Shown: positions 47,257-60,269 of the stretch, one piece after another
Numbering within the stretch: position 1 is the stretch's first letter
How the letters are laid out: every line of letters begins with the position of its first letter
NCBI RefSeq assembly: GCF_004359985.1
Contig: NZ_SMRO01000002.1
Span: forward strand, 806,001 to 870,000
Origin: Paraburkholderia flava
GTDB taxonomy: Bacteria; Pseudomonadota; Gammaproteobacteria; Burkholderiales; Burkholderiaceae
Direction: 5' to 3'
Length of the DNA stretch: 64,000 nt
Translations under genes and position numbers: made by a program
Notes under the pieces: generated by a model
The model's input: only the letters and a program-made list of their open reading frames with translations
What the model was told of the DNA's origin: nothing
Databases searched by the model: none

Positions 47257-48300
47257 ATGACCCAAGCTTCCCGCGAGCTTCTGCTCGGCCCGCTGCTGAA
47301 AAGAGTATCGCGCTCGTTTTATCTGACGCTTGCCGTGCTGCCTGCCGGCATGCGCGATCCGATTGGCCTGGCTTACCTGCTCGCACGAGCCGCCGATACG
47401 ATCGCCGACACGTCGCTGCTGCCGCCGGCCCGTCGGCTCGAATGTCTGTTGTCGCTGCGCGAGCAGGTGATGGGTACGCCCGACGAGGCCGCGCTGCGCA
47501 CGCTCGCGACCGAGGTCGCGGGTCAGCAGACCGATTCCGGCGAGAAGACGCTGCTCGAATCGCTCGGACCGGCGCTCGCGATTCTTGCCCAGTTCGACGA
47601 GACGGATCGCGCTGCGGTGCGCGGCATCGTGACGACGTTGAGCAAGGGGATGGAATTCGATCTCGTCACGTTTCCGGATGAGACATCGGGGCAACTGGTT
47701 GCATTGCCCGACGATGCCGCGCTTGATCGCTACACCTACATGGTCGCGGGCTGCGTCGGCGAATTCTGGACGACGATGACGGTCGTCCATCAGCCGCGCA
47801 CGCTGAAGCGCAACGCCGACGAAATGACAGCGCTCGGCATCCGTTTCGGCAAGGCGCTGCAACTGACGAACGTGCTGCGGGACGGCGCGAAGGATCTGCG
47901 GATCGGACGCTGCTATCTGCCCGCCGATCGACTTGCTGATGCACGGATCTCGCCGACCGATCTGCTCGGCGAAAACGCATCGCGTATTGCGCGGCCCGTG
48001 ATGCGCGATCTCGTCCGTATCGCACTCGCGCACTATCGCGCGGCGATCGACTACACGTTTGCGATCCGGCCGACTGCGATGCGGCTGCGCCTCGCGTGTA
48101 TCTGGCCGATAGCGATCGGTCTGATGACGTTGCGGTTGCTCGTCGCGAACGACGCGTGGCTCGTGCCTGGGCGTGAGTCGAAAGTGCGGCGTGAGGAAAT
48201 CTATAAGGTCATCGCGTGGTCGGTGCCGCGTTCGTTGTCGAACCGGCTGCTGGGGCGATGGTTTGACCGGTTGATCGGGGAGATTGAGCGAGGGCTTTGA
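47257..48300 (+). CDS. Squalene/phytoene synthase-family protein
   Basis: A 347-residue prenyltransferase of the squalene/phytoene synthase family. The two Asp-rich metal sites are kept: ADTIAD near residue 46 and LRDGAKD near 205, with the GRCYLP tail typical of the second site. Helices match the SQS/PSY fold throughout. Such enzymes join two prenyl diphosphates to squalene or phytoene. No hopanoid or carotenoid gene is adjacent, so the product is not known. Confidence 0.85.
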   Translation: MTQASRELLLGPLLKRVSRSFYLTLAVLPAGMRDPIGLAYLLARAADTIADTSLLPPARRLECLLSLREQVMGTPDEAALRTLATEVAGQQTDSGEKTLLESLGPALAILAQFDETDRAAVRGIVTTLSKGMEFDLVTFPDETSGQLVALPDDAALDRYTYMVAGCVGEFWTTMTVVHQPRTLKRNADEMTALGIRFGKALQLTNVLRDGAKDLRIGRCYLPADRLADARISPTDLLGENASRIARPVMRDLVRIALAHYRAAIDYTFAIRPTAMRLRLACIWPIAIGLMTLRLLVANDAWLVPGRESKVRREEIYKVIAWSVPRSLSNRLLGRWFDRLIGEIERGL

Positions 48301-48384
48301 TGGTTTTCTTGCGCGGGTTATCGGTTGCGTGCCGGTAGCTCTGCACAGCACAGAAGGCGAATTCCCGGAAAATTCCCGCACAAA

Positions 48385-48423
48385 GAAAAAGGCCCTCAGA
48401 CTTTCGTCTGAGGGCCTTTTTTC
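48385..48423. terminator. Bidirectional terminator between the synthase gene and tRNA-Val
   Basis: An 11-bp stem (GGCCCTCAGAC with GTCTGAGGGCC) closes a 4-base loop and has A-runs before and a T-run after, so it can end both the plus-strand synthase transcript and the minus-strand tRNA-Val. Confidence 0.88.
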
Positions 48424-48450
48424 TTCGGGCTTCCAACGTACCCATGAATC

Positions 48451-48525
48451 TGGTGGGTAGTACTGGGATCGAACCAGTGACCCCTGCCGTGTGAAGGCAG
48501 TGCTCTACCGCTGAGCTAACCACCC
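48451..48525 (-). tRNA. tRNA-Val (CAC)
   Basis: A 75-base cloverleaf with encoded CCA on the minus strand. The acceptor stem GGGTGGT pairs with ACTACCC, including one G-T pair. The anticodon loop reads TTCACAC, giving anticodon CAC. Confidence 0.93.
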
Positions 48526-48573
48526 GAAGAGCTGCGAATTATGTCAGAGGCTCCAGCCTTCGTAAAGCATTTT

Positions 48574-49311
48574 TTAAGCCGGCTGTTCATTCGCGGCGGG
48601 CTCGGCGGGGACGAGCCGCCACACGCTCGATCCCTTGACTGCCTTGTCGAGACCGTCGAGTACCTCTTGATGCGCGGCAGTCTCGTCCGCGGTCGCGGCG
48701 ATGACCGGCAGGTCGAGCGCATCGAGTGCGACGCGCGGTGCGTTCGTATCGCTGCGGGTCGTGCTCTCGCCGATCATGTCGATGACGAGACTTTCCTGGC
48801 CGCGCGTCATCGCGAGGTACACCTCGGCGAGCAACTCCGAGTCGAGTAGTGCGCCGTGCAATGTGCGGTGCGCGTTGCTGATGCCGAAGCGATCGCACAG
48901 TGCGTCGAGCGAATTGCGCTTGCCGGGGAACATCGATTTCGCGCGGACCAGCGTGTCGATCACTTCGCCGCATTGCGTGCCGACCGGCGGCAACCCGAGC
49001 AACGCGAACTCCACATCGAGGAAGCCGATGTCGAACGGCGCGTTGTGAATGATCAGCTCGGCACCGGCGATGAAATCGCGCAGCGGTGCGGCGATCTCCG
49101 CGAACTTCGGCTTGTCGCTCAGGAACTCGGTGGTCAGGCCGTGCACCGCGAGCGCGCCCGGATCGCTGTCGCGTTCGGGGTTCACGTAGAAGTGCAGGTT
49201 GTTACCTGTGAGCCGGCGGTTCACCAGTTCGACGCAGCCGATTTCGATGATGCGGTCGCCGGTGCGTGCATTCAGGCCGGTCGTTTCGGTATCGAGGATG
49301 ATTTGACGCAT
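48574..49311 (-). CDS. dnaQ: DNA polymerase III epsilon subunit (3'-5' exonuclease)
   Basis: A 245-residue proofreading exonuclease of DnaQ type. ExoI is ILDTETTGLNA, ExoII lies in ELIIHNAPFDIGFLDVEF and ExoIII in HGALLDSELLAEVY. A linker and a C-terminal segment follow that in E. coli binds the alpha subunit. The downstream tRNA-Val is on the same strand. rnhA lies upstream on the same strand, the common rnhA-dnaQ pair. Confidence 0.96.
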   Translation of the reverse strand: MRQIILDTETTGLNARTGDRIIEIGCVELVNRRLTGNNLHFYVNPERDSDPGALAVHGLTTEFLSDKPKFAEIAAPLRDFIAGAELIIHNAPFDIGFLDVEFALLGLPPVGTQCGEVIDTLVRAKSMFPGKRNSLDALCDRFGISNAHRTLHGALLDSELLAEVYLAMTRGQESLVIDMIGESTTRSDTNAPRVALDALDLPVIAATADETAAHQEVLDGLDKAVKGSSVWRLVPAEPAANEQPA

Positions 49312-49376
49312 GTCGGTCGGTCTAGTCTCTATCGGAAAACGGATGGATGGAGCAGGGCGGCATACCGCTCACAGGC

Positions 49377-49823
49377 TCACAGTTCGGCAAGCGATGCGAC
49401 GCCACGGTTCGCGAGTGCATCGGCGCGCTCGTTTTCCGGATGCCCCGCGTGGCCCTTCACCCAGCGCCATTCGATCTCGTGCTGCTGGACGAGCGCGTCG
49501 AGCCGTTTCCACAGGTCCACGTTCTTGACCGGCGTCTTCGCCGCGGTCATCCAGTTCTTCTTTTTCCAGCCGTGAATCCACTCGCTGATGCCTTTCTGCA
49601 CGTACTGCGAATCGGTGTGCACGATCGCGTGACACGGCCGCTTCAACGCTTCGAGCGCGGCGATCACGCCCATCAGTTCCATGCGGTTGTTGGTCGTGCC
49701 GGCTTCGCCGCCGAACAGTTCCTTTTCCTGCGTGCCGAAGCGCAGCAGCGCGCCCCATCCGCCGGGCCCGGGGTTTCCCTTGCAGGCGCCGTCGGTGAAA
49801 ATTTCGATGAGTTCGGATGTCAT
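49377..49823 (-). CDS. rnhA: Ribonuclease HI
   Basis: A 148-residue RNase HI that removes RNA from RNA-DNA hybrids. The catalytic acids are in [29 protein letters not shown] and HTDSQYV, with the late Asp in NERADALAN. The ATG at 49823 overlaps the methyltransferase stop (ATGA). The dnaQ gene follows on the same strand. Confidence 0.97.
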   Translation of the reverse strand: MTSELIEIFTDGACKGNPGPGGWGALLRFGTQEKELFGGEAGTTNNRMELMGVIAALEALKRPCHAIVHTDSQYVQKGISEWIHGWKKKNWMTAAKTPVKNVDLWKRLDALVQQHEIEWRWVKGHAGHPENERADALANRGVASLAEL

Positions 49824-50626
49824 GTGTTGGGGTTGCGTGTATGCGGTGTCGCGGCTGGCGCGAGGCCTGCCTTCAGAACGGGTTTCTTGACCTTCAACGG
49901 ACCGACCAGGTGCATGCCGCGCACGCGCTTGATCGCAGTGACCATGTAGGCCGCGCCGAAGATCGGCCACCAGCGGTCGCCCGCGGCTTCCATGAATGCG
50001 TAGCGGGACAGCCATTGATCGCTGGCGAGGGGCGGACGATAACAGCCGAAGCGTCCGCGTTCAAGGTCGAAGCCGAGCAACTTGATCCAGTCCTTCAGCC
50101 GCGTGAACGCGATCAGGTCGACGGCGGAGGGGACGAACGGCCGGCCGGTCATCTTGCCGACCGACTGCCGCGCGCCCCACAGCGACAGCGAATTAAAGCC
50201 GAGGATGATCAGTTGCCCTTCGGGCATCAGCACGCGTTCGGCTTCGCGCAGCAGACGATGCGGGTCGCTCGTGAATTCGAGCGTGTGCGGCATCACGATC
50301 AGGTCGACGCTCTGCGCCTCGAACGGCAGGTCGAGCAGATCGCACCACACGGTGCTGCGGCCGGCGGGCGCGGCCGGACCATTCGGCTGCGCACCCGGGA
50401 CCACGTAGGGCGCGCTCGCGCCGCTCGCCGCATCGAGCACGAGGCCGCGACCCGACATGCGGTTTTCACGTAGCGCATCGAGTTGCGGCAGGCCGAGCTG
50501 GAGCGCGTGGTAGCCGAACACGTCGGACACGACGCGGTCGAGTTGCGCCTGCTCCCACGCAAGCACGTAGCGTCCGGGCGGCGAATCGGTCCAGGCGGGC
50601 CAGTCTATAATCGGTCGGTCAGACAT
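49820..50626 (-). CDS. Class I SAM-dependent methyltransferase (DUF4942/UbiE-like)
   Basis: A 268-residue methyltransferase-fold protein. The SAM loop is the weak [14 protein letters not shown], then [23 protein letters not shown], and the C-terminal part is [11 protein letters not shown]. It is conserved between gloB and rnhA in Burkholderiaceae, but its substrate is not established. ATG 50626 is used; the in-frame extension toward gloB overlaps that gene. It faces gloB divergently across 20 bp. Confidence 0.82.
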   Translation of the reverse strand: MSDRPIIDWPAWTDSPPGRYVLAWEQAQLDRVVSDVFGYHALQLGLPQLDALRENRMSGRGLVLDAASGASAPYVVPGAQPNGPAAPAGRSTVWCDLLDLPFEAQSVDLIVMPHTLEFTSDPHRLLREAERVLMPEGQLIILGFNSLSLWGARQSVGKMTGRPFVPSAVDLIAFTRLKDWIKLLGFDLERGRFGCYRPPLASDQWLSRYAFMEAAGDRWWPIFGAAYMVTAIKRVRGMHLVGPLKVKKPVLKAGLAPAATPHTRNPNT

Positions 50627-50646
50627 GTCGAAGAATGCATCGCCCC

Positions 50647-51450
50647 ATGAATACGCTTGAATACGTGCCGGTTCCGGCATTTGAAGACAATTACATCTGG
50701 CTCGTGTCGGACGGCGAATCTGCCGTCGTTGTCGATCCGGGCGAAGCCGCTCCGGTTCGCGCCTATCTGGCAAAACGCGGCTGGCGGCTGAGCGCTATTT
50801 TACTCACGCACCATCATCGCGACCACGTCGGCGGAGTAGCCGATCTGCTGAACGGCCAGGATCCGTCCGCGCCGCTGCCGGTGTACGGCCCCGCAGGCGA
50901 AGCAATCGACCATCTGACGCAGCGTCTCGTGGGCGGCGACCGCGTCCGCATTTCAGCGCCCGCGCTCGAATTCGACGTGCTCGACGTGCCCGGCCACACA
51001 AGCGGTCACATCGCGTATTTCCAGGCGGCCGATCCGCGCGGCACGCCGCACGTGTTCTGCGGCGATACGCTGTTCGCGTGCGGTTGCGGACGCCTCTTCG
51101 AAGGCACGCCGGTGCAGATGCTCGCGTCGCTCGACGCGCTCGCTGCATTGCCCGGCGCGACCGAAGTGCATTGCGCACACGAGTACACGCTGTCGAACAT
51201 CCGTTTCGCGCTCGCGTGCGAGCCGGGCAACCGCGAGCTGCAGGCGTGGCGCGATGAAGCGACCGCGCTGCGCGCGCGCAACGTGCCGACGCTGCCCACG
51301 ACCATCGCGCACGAACGCGCGGTCAATCCGTTTTTGCGCGCCGACAGCGAAGCGATTCACGCGACGCTCGCGGCGCAGCTTCACGAAACGGTGACGGATC
51401 GGCTGGGCGCATTCACGTTGATGCGCGAGTGGAAGAACAGGTTCCGCTGA
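50647..51450 (+). CDS. gloB: Hydroxyacylglutathione hydrolase (glyoxalase II)
   Basis: A 267-residue metallo-beta-lactamase-fold enzyme that hydrolyses S-lactoylglutathione to D-lactate and glutathione. The zinc ligands are in LTHHHRDHVGG, with the further His/Asp in DVPGHTSGH and FCGDTLFACGCG and the C-terminal HEYTLSNIRFAL. ATG 50647 is preferred to one 12 bases upstream. It is divergent from the methyltransferase gene. Confidence 0.96.
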   Translation: MNTLEYVPVPAFEDNYIWLVSDGESAVVVDPGEAAPVRAYLAKRGWRLSAILLTHHHRDHVGGVADLLNGQDPSAPLPVYGPAGEAIDHLTQRLVGGDRVRISAPALEFDVLDVPGHTSGHIAYFQAADPRGTPHVFCGDTLFACGCGRLFEGTPVQMLASLDALAALPGATEVHCAHEYTLSNIRFALACEPGNRELQAWRDEATALRARNVPTLPTTIAHERAVNPFLRADSEAIHATLAAQLHETVTDRLGAFTLMREWKNRFR

Positions 51451-51605
51451 CCCGCTCTTCGGTGGGGGCATGCTCACCGAGAAAGTATAAAAAAATCGCC
51501 AAGGCCCGGATTTAGCTAGGTTTTTCGTATATTTCCGATTGACGGGGGCGATGCTCTTTCGTACTATCGGCTGCAAATTCCAGTCCTGTGGAAGCCGAGA
51601 CGTTC

Positions 51606-53294
51606 ATGCGATTTATCCTGAGTGCGTTGCTGGTCCTGATGCTCGCCGCGTGCGCGAGTCAGGGACCGACGACGAGTAATTCCCCCGCCGCTTCCAATCC
51701 CGCCGCCCAGCAAGCTGTTGCCGACACCCTCCGCAAGACCGCTACCGCCAAGGAAACGATCAACGTCGATCAAGGCTCCGTCGATCAACTGACGACCGCC
51801 GACACCGATCTGTGGGCGCGGATTCGCCGCGGTTTCCAGATGCCCGACCTGCAGAGCGACCTCGTCGACATGCAGGCCAACTGGTACGCGCAACGTCCCG
51901 AGTACGTGCAGCGGATGACCGAGCGGTCGCAGAAGTACCTCTATCACATCGTCGAAGAGCTCGAGGCGCGGCACATGCCGACCGAGCTCGCGCTGCTGCC
52001 GTTCATCGAATCCGCGTATAACCCGCAGGCGCTGTCGGTCGCGAAGGCGGCCGGCATGTGGCAGTTCGTGCCGGGCACGGGCCGCACCTACAACCTCAAG
52101 CAGAACATGTGGCAGGACGAGCGCCGCGACGTGCTCGCATCGACGAGCGCCGCGCTCGACTACCTGTCCCGGCTGCACGACATGTTCGGCGACTGGTACC
52201 TCGCACTTGCCGCGTACAACTGGGGCGAGGGCAACGTGCAGCGCGCGATCGCGCGCAACCAGGCCGCCGGCCTGCCGACCGATTACCAAAGCCTGCGCAT
52301 GCCGGGTGAGACGCGTAACTACGTGCCGAAGCTGCAGGCCGTGAAGAACATCGTGATGAACCCGCAGATGTACGGGCTCACGTTGCCGTCGATTCCGAAC
52401 CACCCGTACTTCGTCACGGTGACCACGGCGCACGATATCGACGTCGATACAGCCGCGAAGCTCGCGAACATGAGTCTCGACGAATTCCGTTCGCTGAACC
52501 CGTCGTTCAAGAAGCCGGTGATTCTCGGTGCGACGCAGCCGCAGATCCTGCTGCCGTTCGATAACGCGAGCGCGTTCGAGCGCAACCTGAAGGCGTTTTC
52601 CGGCCAGCTGTCGTCGTGGACCACCTACACGGTGACCGAACGCGCGCGGCCTGCAGCGATCGCCGAAAAGATCGGTGTCGATGCCGACACGCTGATGAGC
52701 GTCAACAAGATTCCGGCCGGCATGCGGCTGAAACCGGGTTCGACGATCGTCGTGCCGCGCGGTGACGACGACGCTGATGAAGACATCAGCGCGGACGTCG
52801 CCGAAAGCGCGGTGCTCGCGATGGAACCCGACGTACCCGACACGCGCAAGATGCTGATCCGCGTGCGTCGCAAGCAGTCGATGTCGACGCTCGCCGACCG
52901 CTATGGCGTGTCGGTGTCGCAACTGAGGGCGTGGAACCGCACGCATCGCGACCTCGTGACGCCGGGGCAGGTGATCGTGCTGCACGTGCCGGTCGGCAAG
53001 GTGATGCCGAGCGAGCCGGGACCGCAGCGGCTCGCTACGAATGTGCGCGGCGGCAACGTCGAAAAGATCGGTACGCGTGTGGCAGACACCAAAGACGAAC
53101 CGCGCTACGATAAGAAGCATGGTCGTGGGCGCTCGGGCGTCGTCAAGGTGGCGGACCCGGTCGGCAAATCCGGCAAGTCTGAGGCCGTCAAGGGCAAGTC
53201 GACGGCAACTGCTTCGGGCGCGACCAGCAAGGCGTCGAAGGCCGCGGCAACCAGCCGCCCGAAAACCGCGGCCCACGCGAAGAAGAGCAAGTAA
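51606..53294 (+). CDS. mltD: Membrane-bound lytic transglycosylase D with two LysM repeats
   Basis: A 562-residue lipoprotein (lipobox LAAC, Cys17) that cuts peptidoglycan to 1,6-anhydro products. The catalytic Glu is in LLPFIESAYNPQA, followed by AAGMWQFVPGTGR and YNWGEGNVQRAI. Two LysM domains follow (about 345-390 and 425-470). The last 80 residues are Lys/Ala/Ser-rich and probably wall-associated. The in-frame GTG 18 bases earlier has no lipoprotein value. Released muropeptides could feed the NagZ recycling path. Confidence 0.95.
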   Translation: MRFILSALLVLMLAACASQGPTTSNSPAASNPAAQQAVADTLRKTATAKETINVDQGSVDQLTTADTDLWARIRRGFQMPDLQSDLVDMQANWYAQRPEYVQRMTERSQKYLYHIVEELEARHMPTELALLPFIESAYNPQALSVAKAAGMWQFVPGTGRTYNLKQNMWQDERRDVLASTSAALDYLSRLHDMFGDWYLALAAYNWGEGNVQRAIARNQAAGLPTDYQSLRMPGETRNYVPKLQAVKNIVMNPQMYGLTLPSIPNHPYFVTVTTAHDIDVDTAAKLANMSLDEFRSLNPSFKKPVILGATQPQILLPFDNASAFERNLKAFSGQLSSWTTYTVTERARPAAIAEKIGVDADTLMSVNKIPAGMRLKPGSTIVVPRGDDDADEDISADVAESAVLAMEPDVPDTRKMLIRVRRKQSMSTLADRYGVSVSQLRAWNRTHRDLVTPGQVIVLHVPVGKVMPSEPGPQRLATNVRGGNVEKIGTRVADTKDEPRYDKKHGRGRSGVVKVADPVGKSGKSEAVKGKSTATASGATSKASKAAATSRPKTAAHAKKSK

Positions 53295-53377
53295 AGCAAA
53301 GCGGCTCCCACGGGGGTGACCACATGCGTTGCGGGGGCATCGCATGGAAGTGCGCTCCGATCACACCTCGTTTTTCC

Positions 53378-53406
53378 AACGCCGTCACATGTGTGACGGC
53401 GTTTTC
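53378..53406 (+). terminator. Terminator after mltD
   Basis: An 11-bp stem (AACGCCGTCAC with GTGACGGCGTT) closes an ATGT loop and is followed by a T-run. It lies 83 bp past the mltD stop. Confidence 0.85.
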
Positions 53407-53522
53407 ATCTGGGCACCTGGACGGTGCCATGCCGCGGGAGTACGGCATCTTCAGGCAACGTTCAGGCGGCAAGCCCGGCGGCCTTTCCGGCGGATCTCCC
53501 CGCAACCTGAGCTATCCTGGAT

Positions 53523-53552
53523 TTGAAGGAAGGGGTGGTTTGAGGCTATAAT
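53523..53552 (+). promoter_or_regulatory. Sigma-70 promoter of carAB
   Basis: A -35 TTGAAG (53523-53528) and a perfect -10 TATAAT (53547-53552) are separated by 18 bp. The leader to the carA start codon would be about 237 bases, long enough for regulation at the RNA level. Confidence 0.75.
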
Positions 53553-53795
53553 TCCAAGGTTTGAGCTTATCAACCCGCACCCTAGCGCCTACCGCTCCCA
53601 TACCGTTCATCCGCCGCGCGCAGTCAACGCCCCGCACCCGCCCGAGCAGCCTTAATCGGCTACATCGCGCCTCTGCGACGTTGGCAGCGGTCAGCGCGAG
53701 CGAGCCTGCGCGCGCATCATCCTCGATGCGCTTCGCTGCGGCCCGCACGGTCGGATAGACAGGTCGGCAACAGGGTGTTCCCCAAGGAGCCTCCC

Positions 53796-54950
53796 GTGTT
53801 GCCGTCTTTTTCTCCCGCTCTGCTCGCGCTCGCCGACGGCACGGTCTTTCGTGGCTATTCGATCGGCGCCCCTGGTCACACGATTGGCGAAGTCGTCTTC
53901 AATACGGCCATCACCGGCTACCAGGAAGTTCTCACCGACCCCAGCTATGCAAAGCAGATCGTCACGCTGACGTATCCGCATATCGGCAACGTCGGTGTCA
54001 ACGCTGAAGACGTCGAAGCTACGAAAGTCCATGCCGCCGGCCTCATCATCCGCGACCTGCCGGTTCTCGCGTCGAACTTCCGGATGGAACGCACGCTGTC
54101 CGACTATCTCGCCGCCGAAGGCGTGGTCGCGATCGCCGGCATCGACACTCGCCGCCTGACCCGCGTGCTGCGCGACAAGGGTGCGCAGAACGGCGCGATC
54201 GTCGCGGGCTCGACCGATGAAGCGAAGGCGATCGAACTCGCGCGCTCGTTCCCGGGTCTCGCCGGGATGGATCTCGCAAAGGTCGTGTCGGCCGACAAGC
54301 CGTACGAATGGACCGAGACCGAATGGCGTCTCGGCATCGGCTACGGCAAACAGAACGCACCGAAGTACCGCGTCGTCGCGTTCGACTACGGCGTGAAGCG
54401 CAACATCCTGCGCATGCTGGCCGAACGGGGCTGCCACGTCACGGTGCTGCCTGCACAGTCGAGCGCAGCCGATGCACTGGCGCTCGCACCGGACGGCGTG
54501 TTCCTGTCGAACGGTCCCGGCGACCCGGAGCCGTGCGACTACGCGATCGCTGCCACGAAGGAATTCATCGAGCGCGGCATTCCGACTTTCGGCATCTGTC
54601 TCGGCCACCAGATCATGGGCCTTGCGGTCGGCGCGAAGACGATGAAGATGAAAACCGGCCACCACGGCGCGAACCATCCGGTGAAGGATCTGCGCGACGG
54701 GCGTGTCGTGATCACGTCGCAGAACCACGGCTTCGCGGTCGATGCCGATTCGCTGCCGGCCAACGCCCGCGTGACGCACGTGTCGCTGTTCGACGGCACG
54801 CTGCAGGGCTTCGAACTGACCGACCGCCCGGCGTTCTGCTTCCAGGGTCACCCGGAAGCCTCGCCCGGTCCGAGCGACGTCGGCTATCTGTTCGACCGCT
54901 TCACCGCGGCGATGGATGCGAAGAAGGCCGGCACGGCTTCCGCGGCATAA
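53796..54950 (+). CDS. carA: Carbamoyl-phosphate synthase small subunit
   Basis: A 384-residue glutaminase subunit that supplies ammonia to CarB for arginine and pyrimidine synthesis. Features are the N-terminal domain with [19 protein letters not shown], and the class I amidotransferase with nucleophile Cys in [13 protein letters not shown] and His-Glu in [11 protein letters not shown]. The start is the GTG at 53796, because AAGGAG lies six bases upstream; a GTG 21 bases earlier would put that site in the gene. carB follows 127 bp later. Confidence 0.96.
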   Translation: MLPSFSPALLALADGTVFRGYSIGAPGHTIGEVVFNTAITGYQEVLTDPSYAKQIVTLTYPHIGNVGVNAEDVEATKVHAAGLIIRDLPVLASNFRMERTLSDYLAAEGVVAIAGIDTRRLTRVLRDKGAQNGAIVAGSTDEAKAIELARSFPGLAGMDLAKVVSADKPYEWTETEWRLGIGYGKQNAPKYRVVAFDYGVKRNILRMLAERGCHVTVLPAQSSAADALALAPDGVFLSNGPGDPEPCDYAIAATKEFIERGIPTFGICLGHQIMGLAVGAKTMKMKTGHHGANHPVKDLRDGRVVITSQNHGFAVDADSLPANARVTHVSLFDGTLQGFELTDRPAFCFQGHPEASPGPSDVGYLFDRFTAAMDAKKAGTASAA

Positions 54951-55077
54951 GCGCCACTCGCGCACAGCACACGGGAGCAGGCGCACGACGCGAAGGGACC
55001 AGCCCGGGATTCGATCCGGGACCAGCCCGCGCCGCGCGCCGACAGAAAGAATTCAGGAATAAATTAGCGAGAGCGTT

Positions 55078-58332
<3,255 letters not shown>

Positions 58333-58363
58333 GGCTTCGACAATCTGTCAGATGATGTAAGTG

Positions 58364-58457
58364 CCGCGGTTAAGCGGCGTCCCTCCACGTGTCGGCCAGT
58401 CAGTTTTACTGCAGCCATGGCGCGTCGGGGATGCACTTAACCGCGGTGATTTTTTTT
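58364..58457 (+). promoter_or_regulatory. Long inverted repeat and T-run in the greA leader
   Basis: CCGCGGTTAAG (58364-58374) is the reverse complement of CTTAACCGCGG (58436-58446), with a run of T at 58450-58457. The arms would close a loop of about 60 bases. It can act as carB terminator or as an attenuator before greA, whose ATG is 30 bases beyond. Confidence 0.55.
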
Positions 58458-58486
58458 ACGGCTGTTTTTTGCCACTAGAGTTGTTT

Positions 58487-58963
58487 ATGAGCACTATTCC
58501 CTTGACGAAGCGCGGCGCGGATCAGCTGCGCGACGAACTTCAGCGTCTGAAATCGGTAGAGCGTCCGTCGGTGATCAATTCGATCGCCGAGGCGCGCGCG
58601 CAGGGCGACCTGTCCGAAAACGCGGAATACGATGCCGCAAAAGAGAAGCAGGGCTTCATTGAAGGCCGTATTGCGGATATCGAATCGAAGCTGGCTGGCG
58701 CGCAGGTCATCGATCCTTCATCGCTCGACGCGGATGGTCGCATCGTGTTCGGCGCGACCGTCGAACTCGAAGACCTCGGTTCCGGCGCAACGGTGACCTA
58801 TCAGATCGTCGGCGACGACGAAGCGGATCTCGAACATGGCCTCATCTCGGTCAGCTCGCCGATCGCTCGTGCGTTGATCGGTAAATCGGAAGGCGATGTT
58901 GCATCGGTGCAGGCACCCAGCGGCGTGCGCGAATACGAGATCATCGCGGTTCGCTACGTTTGA
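58487..58963 (+). CDS. greA: Transcription elongation factor GreA
   Basis: A 158-residue Gre factor that stimulates RNA polymerase to cleave backtracked transcripts. The N-terminal coiled coil ends with the acidic pair in [15 protein letters not shown] (positions about 41-55), and the C-terminal FKBP-like domain is complete ([19 protein letters not shown] in two parts, [10 protein letters not shown]). The in-frame extension upstream is leader sequence. It follows carB by 154 bp, the usual carAB-greA order in betaproteobacteria. Confidence 0.97.
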   Translation: MSTIPLTKRGADQLRDELQRLKSVERPSVINSIAEARAQGDLSENAEYDAAKEKQGFIEGRIADIESKLAGAQVIDPSSLDADGRIVFGATVELEDLGSGATVTYQIVGDDEADLEHGLISVSSPIARALIGKSEGDVASVQAPSGVREYEIIAVRYV

Positions 58964-58980
58964 ACGCCGTCGTGTCGACC

Positions 58981-59475
58981 ATGCCCCATCGGGTGTTCCG
59001 GCTGCTGACCGTGTTGTGGGTCGGCAGCATGCTGACCATCGGTTATGTCGCGGCACCGGTGCTGTTCACGTCGCTCGACCGGATGGCGGCCGGCGCGGTG
59101 GCTGCCCAGCTGTTTCGCATCGAAGGGATGACGGGCGCGGTATGCGGTGTCCTGCTGCTCGTGCTCGCCAACCGGCTGGTGCGTCTCGGCGACGACACGT
59201 ATCGCCGGCTGCGCTGGCTGGTGGCGGGCATGCTGCTGTGTGTGCTGATCGGTTATTTCGCGCTGCAGCCGTTCATGAATGCGCTGCGCATGGACGCGCT
59301 CAATGCGGGTGTGGACGTCGGCCACTCGGCCTATGCGACACGCTTCGGTATTCTGCACGGCGTGTCGAGCTTGTTTTATCTGATCGAGAGCCTGCTGGGT
59401 CTCGTGCTCGTGTGGAAGCTGCCGGCTGGCGCCGGCATGTTATCCGCAGTGGAGCAGGGGCAGCGCGCGCGTTAG
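58981..59475 (+). CDS. DUF4149 membrane protein
   Basis: A four-helix membrane protein of the DUF4149 family, 164 residues from the ATG at 58981. Helices lie near LLTVLWVGSMLTIGYVAAPVLF, GVLLLVLANRLV, LVAGMLLCVLIGYFAL and SLFYLIESLLGLVLV. Function is unknown. Alternative starts are a TTG at 58960, which overlaps the greA stop, and a GTG at 58972; no ribosome site decides. It lies directly after greA and is probably cotranscribed. Confidence 0.8.
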   Translation: MPHRVFRLLTVLWVGSMLTIGYVAAPVLFTSLDRMAAGAVAAQLFRIEGMTGAVCGVLLLVLANRLVRLGDDTYRRLRWLVAGMLLCVLIGYFALQPFMNALRMDALNAGVDVGHSAYATRFGILHGVSSLFYLIESLLGLVLVWKLPAGAGMLSAVEQGQRAR

Positions 59476-59518
59476 TCGTTAGAAAAGACGCGCGCCGCTC
59501 GCTGTGAGTTACTTCGAC

Positions 59519-60055
59519 TTACTTCGACGACTGGTGCTGGCGCTTTGCGCTGGTCTGCCGCTTCTTCGCCCGCTTGATGTTGCCGCCGGCGGTCACGCGT
59601 TCGTTGCCGCGCACGACCATCTTTTGCGCTTTCGGACGACGCACCGGGCTATCCGTCGGCTTGACGACCTTCACGACGCGCGGCGCACGGCCCTTGCCGG
59701 TTTTCGTTTCGGCGGCAGCGGCTTCGCGTGCGCTCGGCGGCATGGTGCTACGGCGGCCTCGCGTGGCCGGTTCGGGAGCGCCTTCCGGCTTCCAGATCAC
59801 CAGCAGCTTGCCGATGTGCTGGATCGGCGCGGCCTTCAGGCGGTCGCAGATTTCGTCGTAGATCGCGATCCGTTCTTCGCGTTCGTCGCCGAACACGCGG
59901 ATCTTGATCAGTTGATGCGCGGCAAGGTGGACCTTGATTTCGGTGAGCACCGCGTCGGTGAGCCCTTCGGCCCCGACGAGCACCACCGGTTTCAGCGCGT
60001 GCGCCTGGGAGCGCAACTCGGCGCGTTGATCGGAAGAGACAGTGAGGGCTGGCAT
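59519..60055 (-). CDS. yhbY: YhbY-family CRM RNA-binding protein
   Basis: A 178-residue protein with a CRM domain in its first 95 residues (ALKPVVLVGAEGLTDAVLTEI, HQLIKIRVFGDEREER and the GxxG-type HIGKLLVIWKPEG). YhbY binds the 50S precursor and helps ribosome assembly. The C-terminal 80 residues are Lys/Arg/Ala-rich and unstructured; E. coli YhbY lacks this tail. It is divergent from rlmE, as in many proteobacteria. Confidence 0.92.
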   Translation of the reverse strand: MPALTVSSDQRAELRSQAHALKPVVLVGAEGLTDAVLTEIKVHLAAHQLIKIRVFGDEREERIAIYDEICDRLKAAPIQHIGKLLVIWKPEGAPEPATRGRRSTMPPSAREAAAAETKTGKGRAPRVVKVVKPTDSPVRRPKAQKMVVRGNERVTAGGNIKRAKKRQTSAKRQHQSSK

Positions 60056-60269
60056 GAGGGTATGAAAGACTCGACTAAAATGGCGCCGCTGTGGTCCGGC
60101 TGTCTGCGCGACGATGTCGGCAGGAGCGGGTGGAGTGCGTAGCGGGGAAAATCCGAGGGAAAAACCCGGGCCTATGCGCCCGGAACGTCGCCCGGCAGGC
60201 GGCAGCCGCGTAAATTAAACGCGTATTATCCGCAAAAGCGCGGCATTACGCAGCAAGAGTTCATCATTA

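Larger units (their letters stand above)
53295..53795. other. 501-bp gap between mltD and carA
   Basis: This stretch contains the mltD terminator (53378-53406) and the carA promoter (53523-53552), followed by a 240-bp leader. Short open frames here have no family pattern. I do not see a clear pyrimidine-dependent attenuator. Confidence 0.6.

Noticed and set aside
49820..50773. Longer form of the methyltransferase starting near 50773
   Set aside because: The 49-residue extension overlaps the divergent gloB start and has no similarity; ATG 50626 gives a normal methyltransferase and leaves the promoter gap open.
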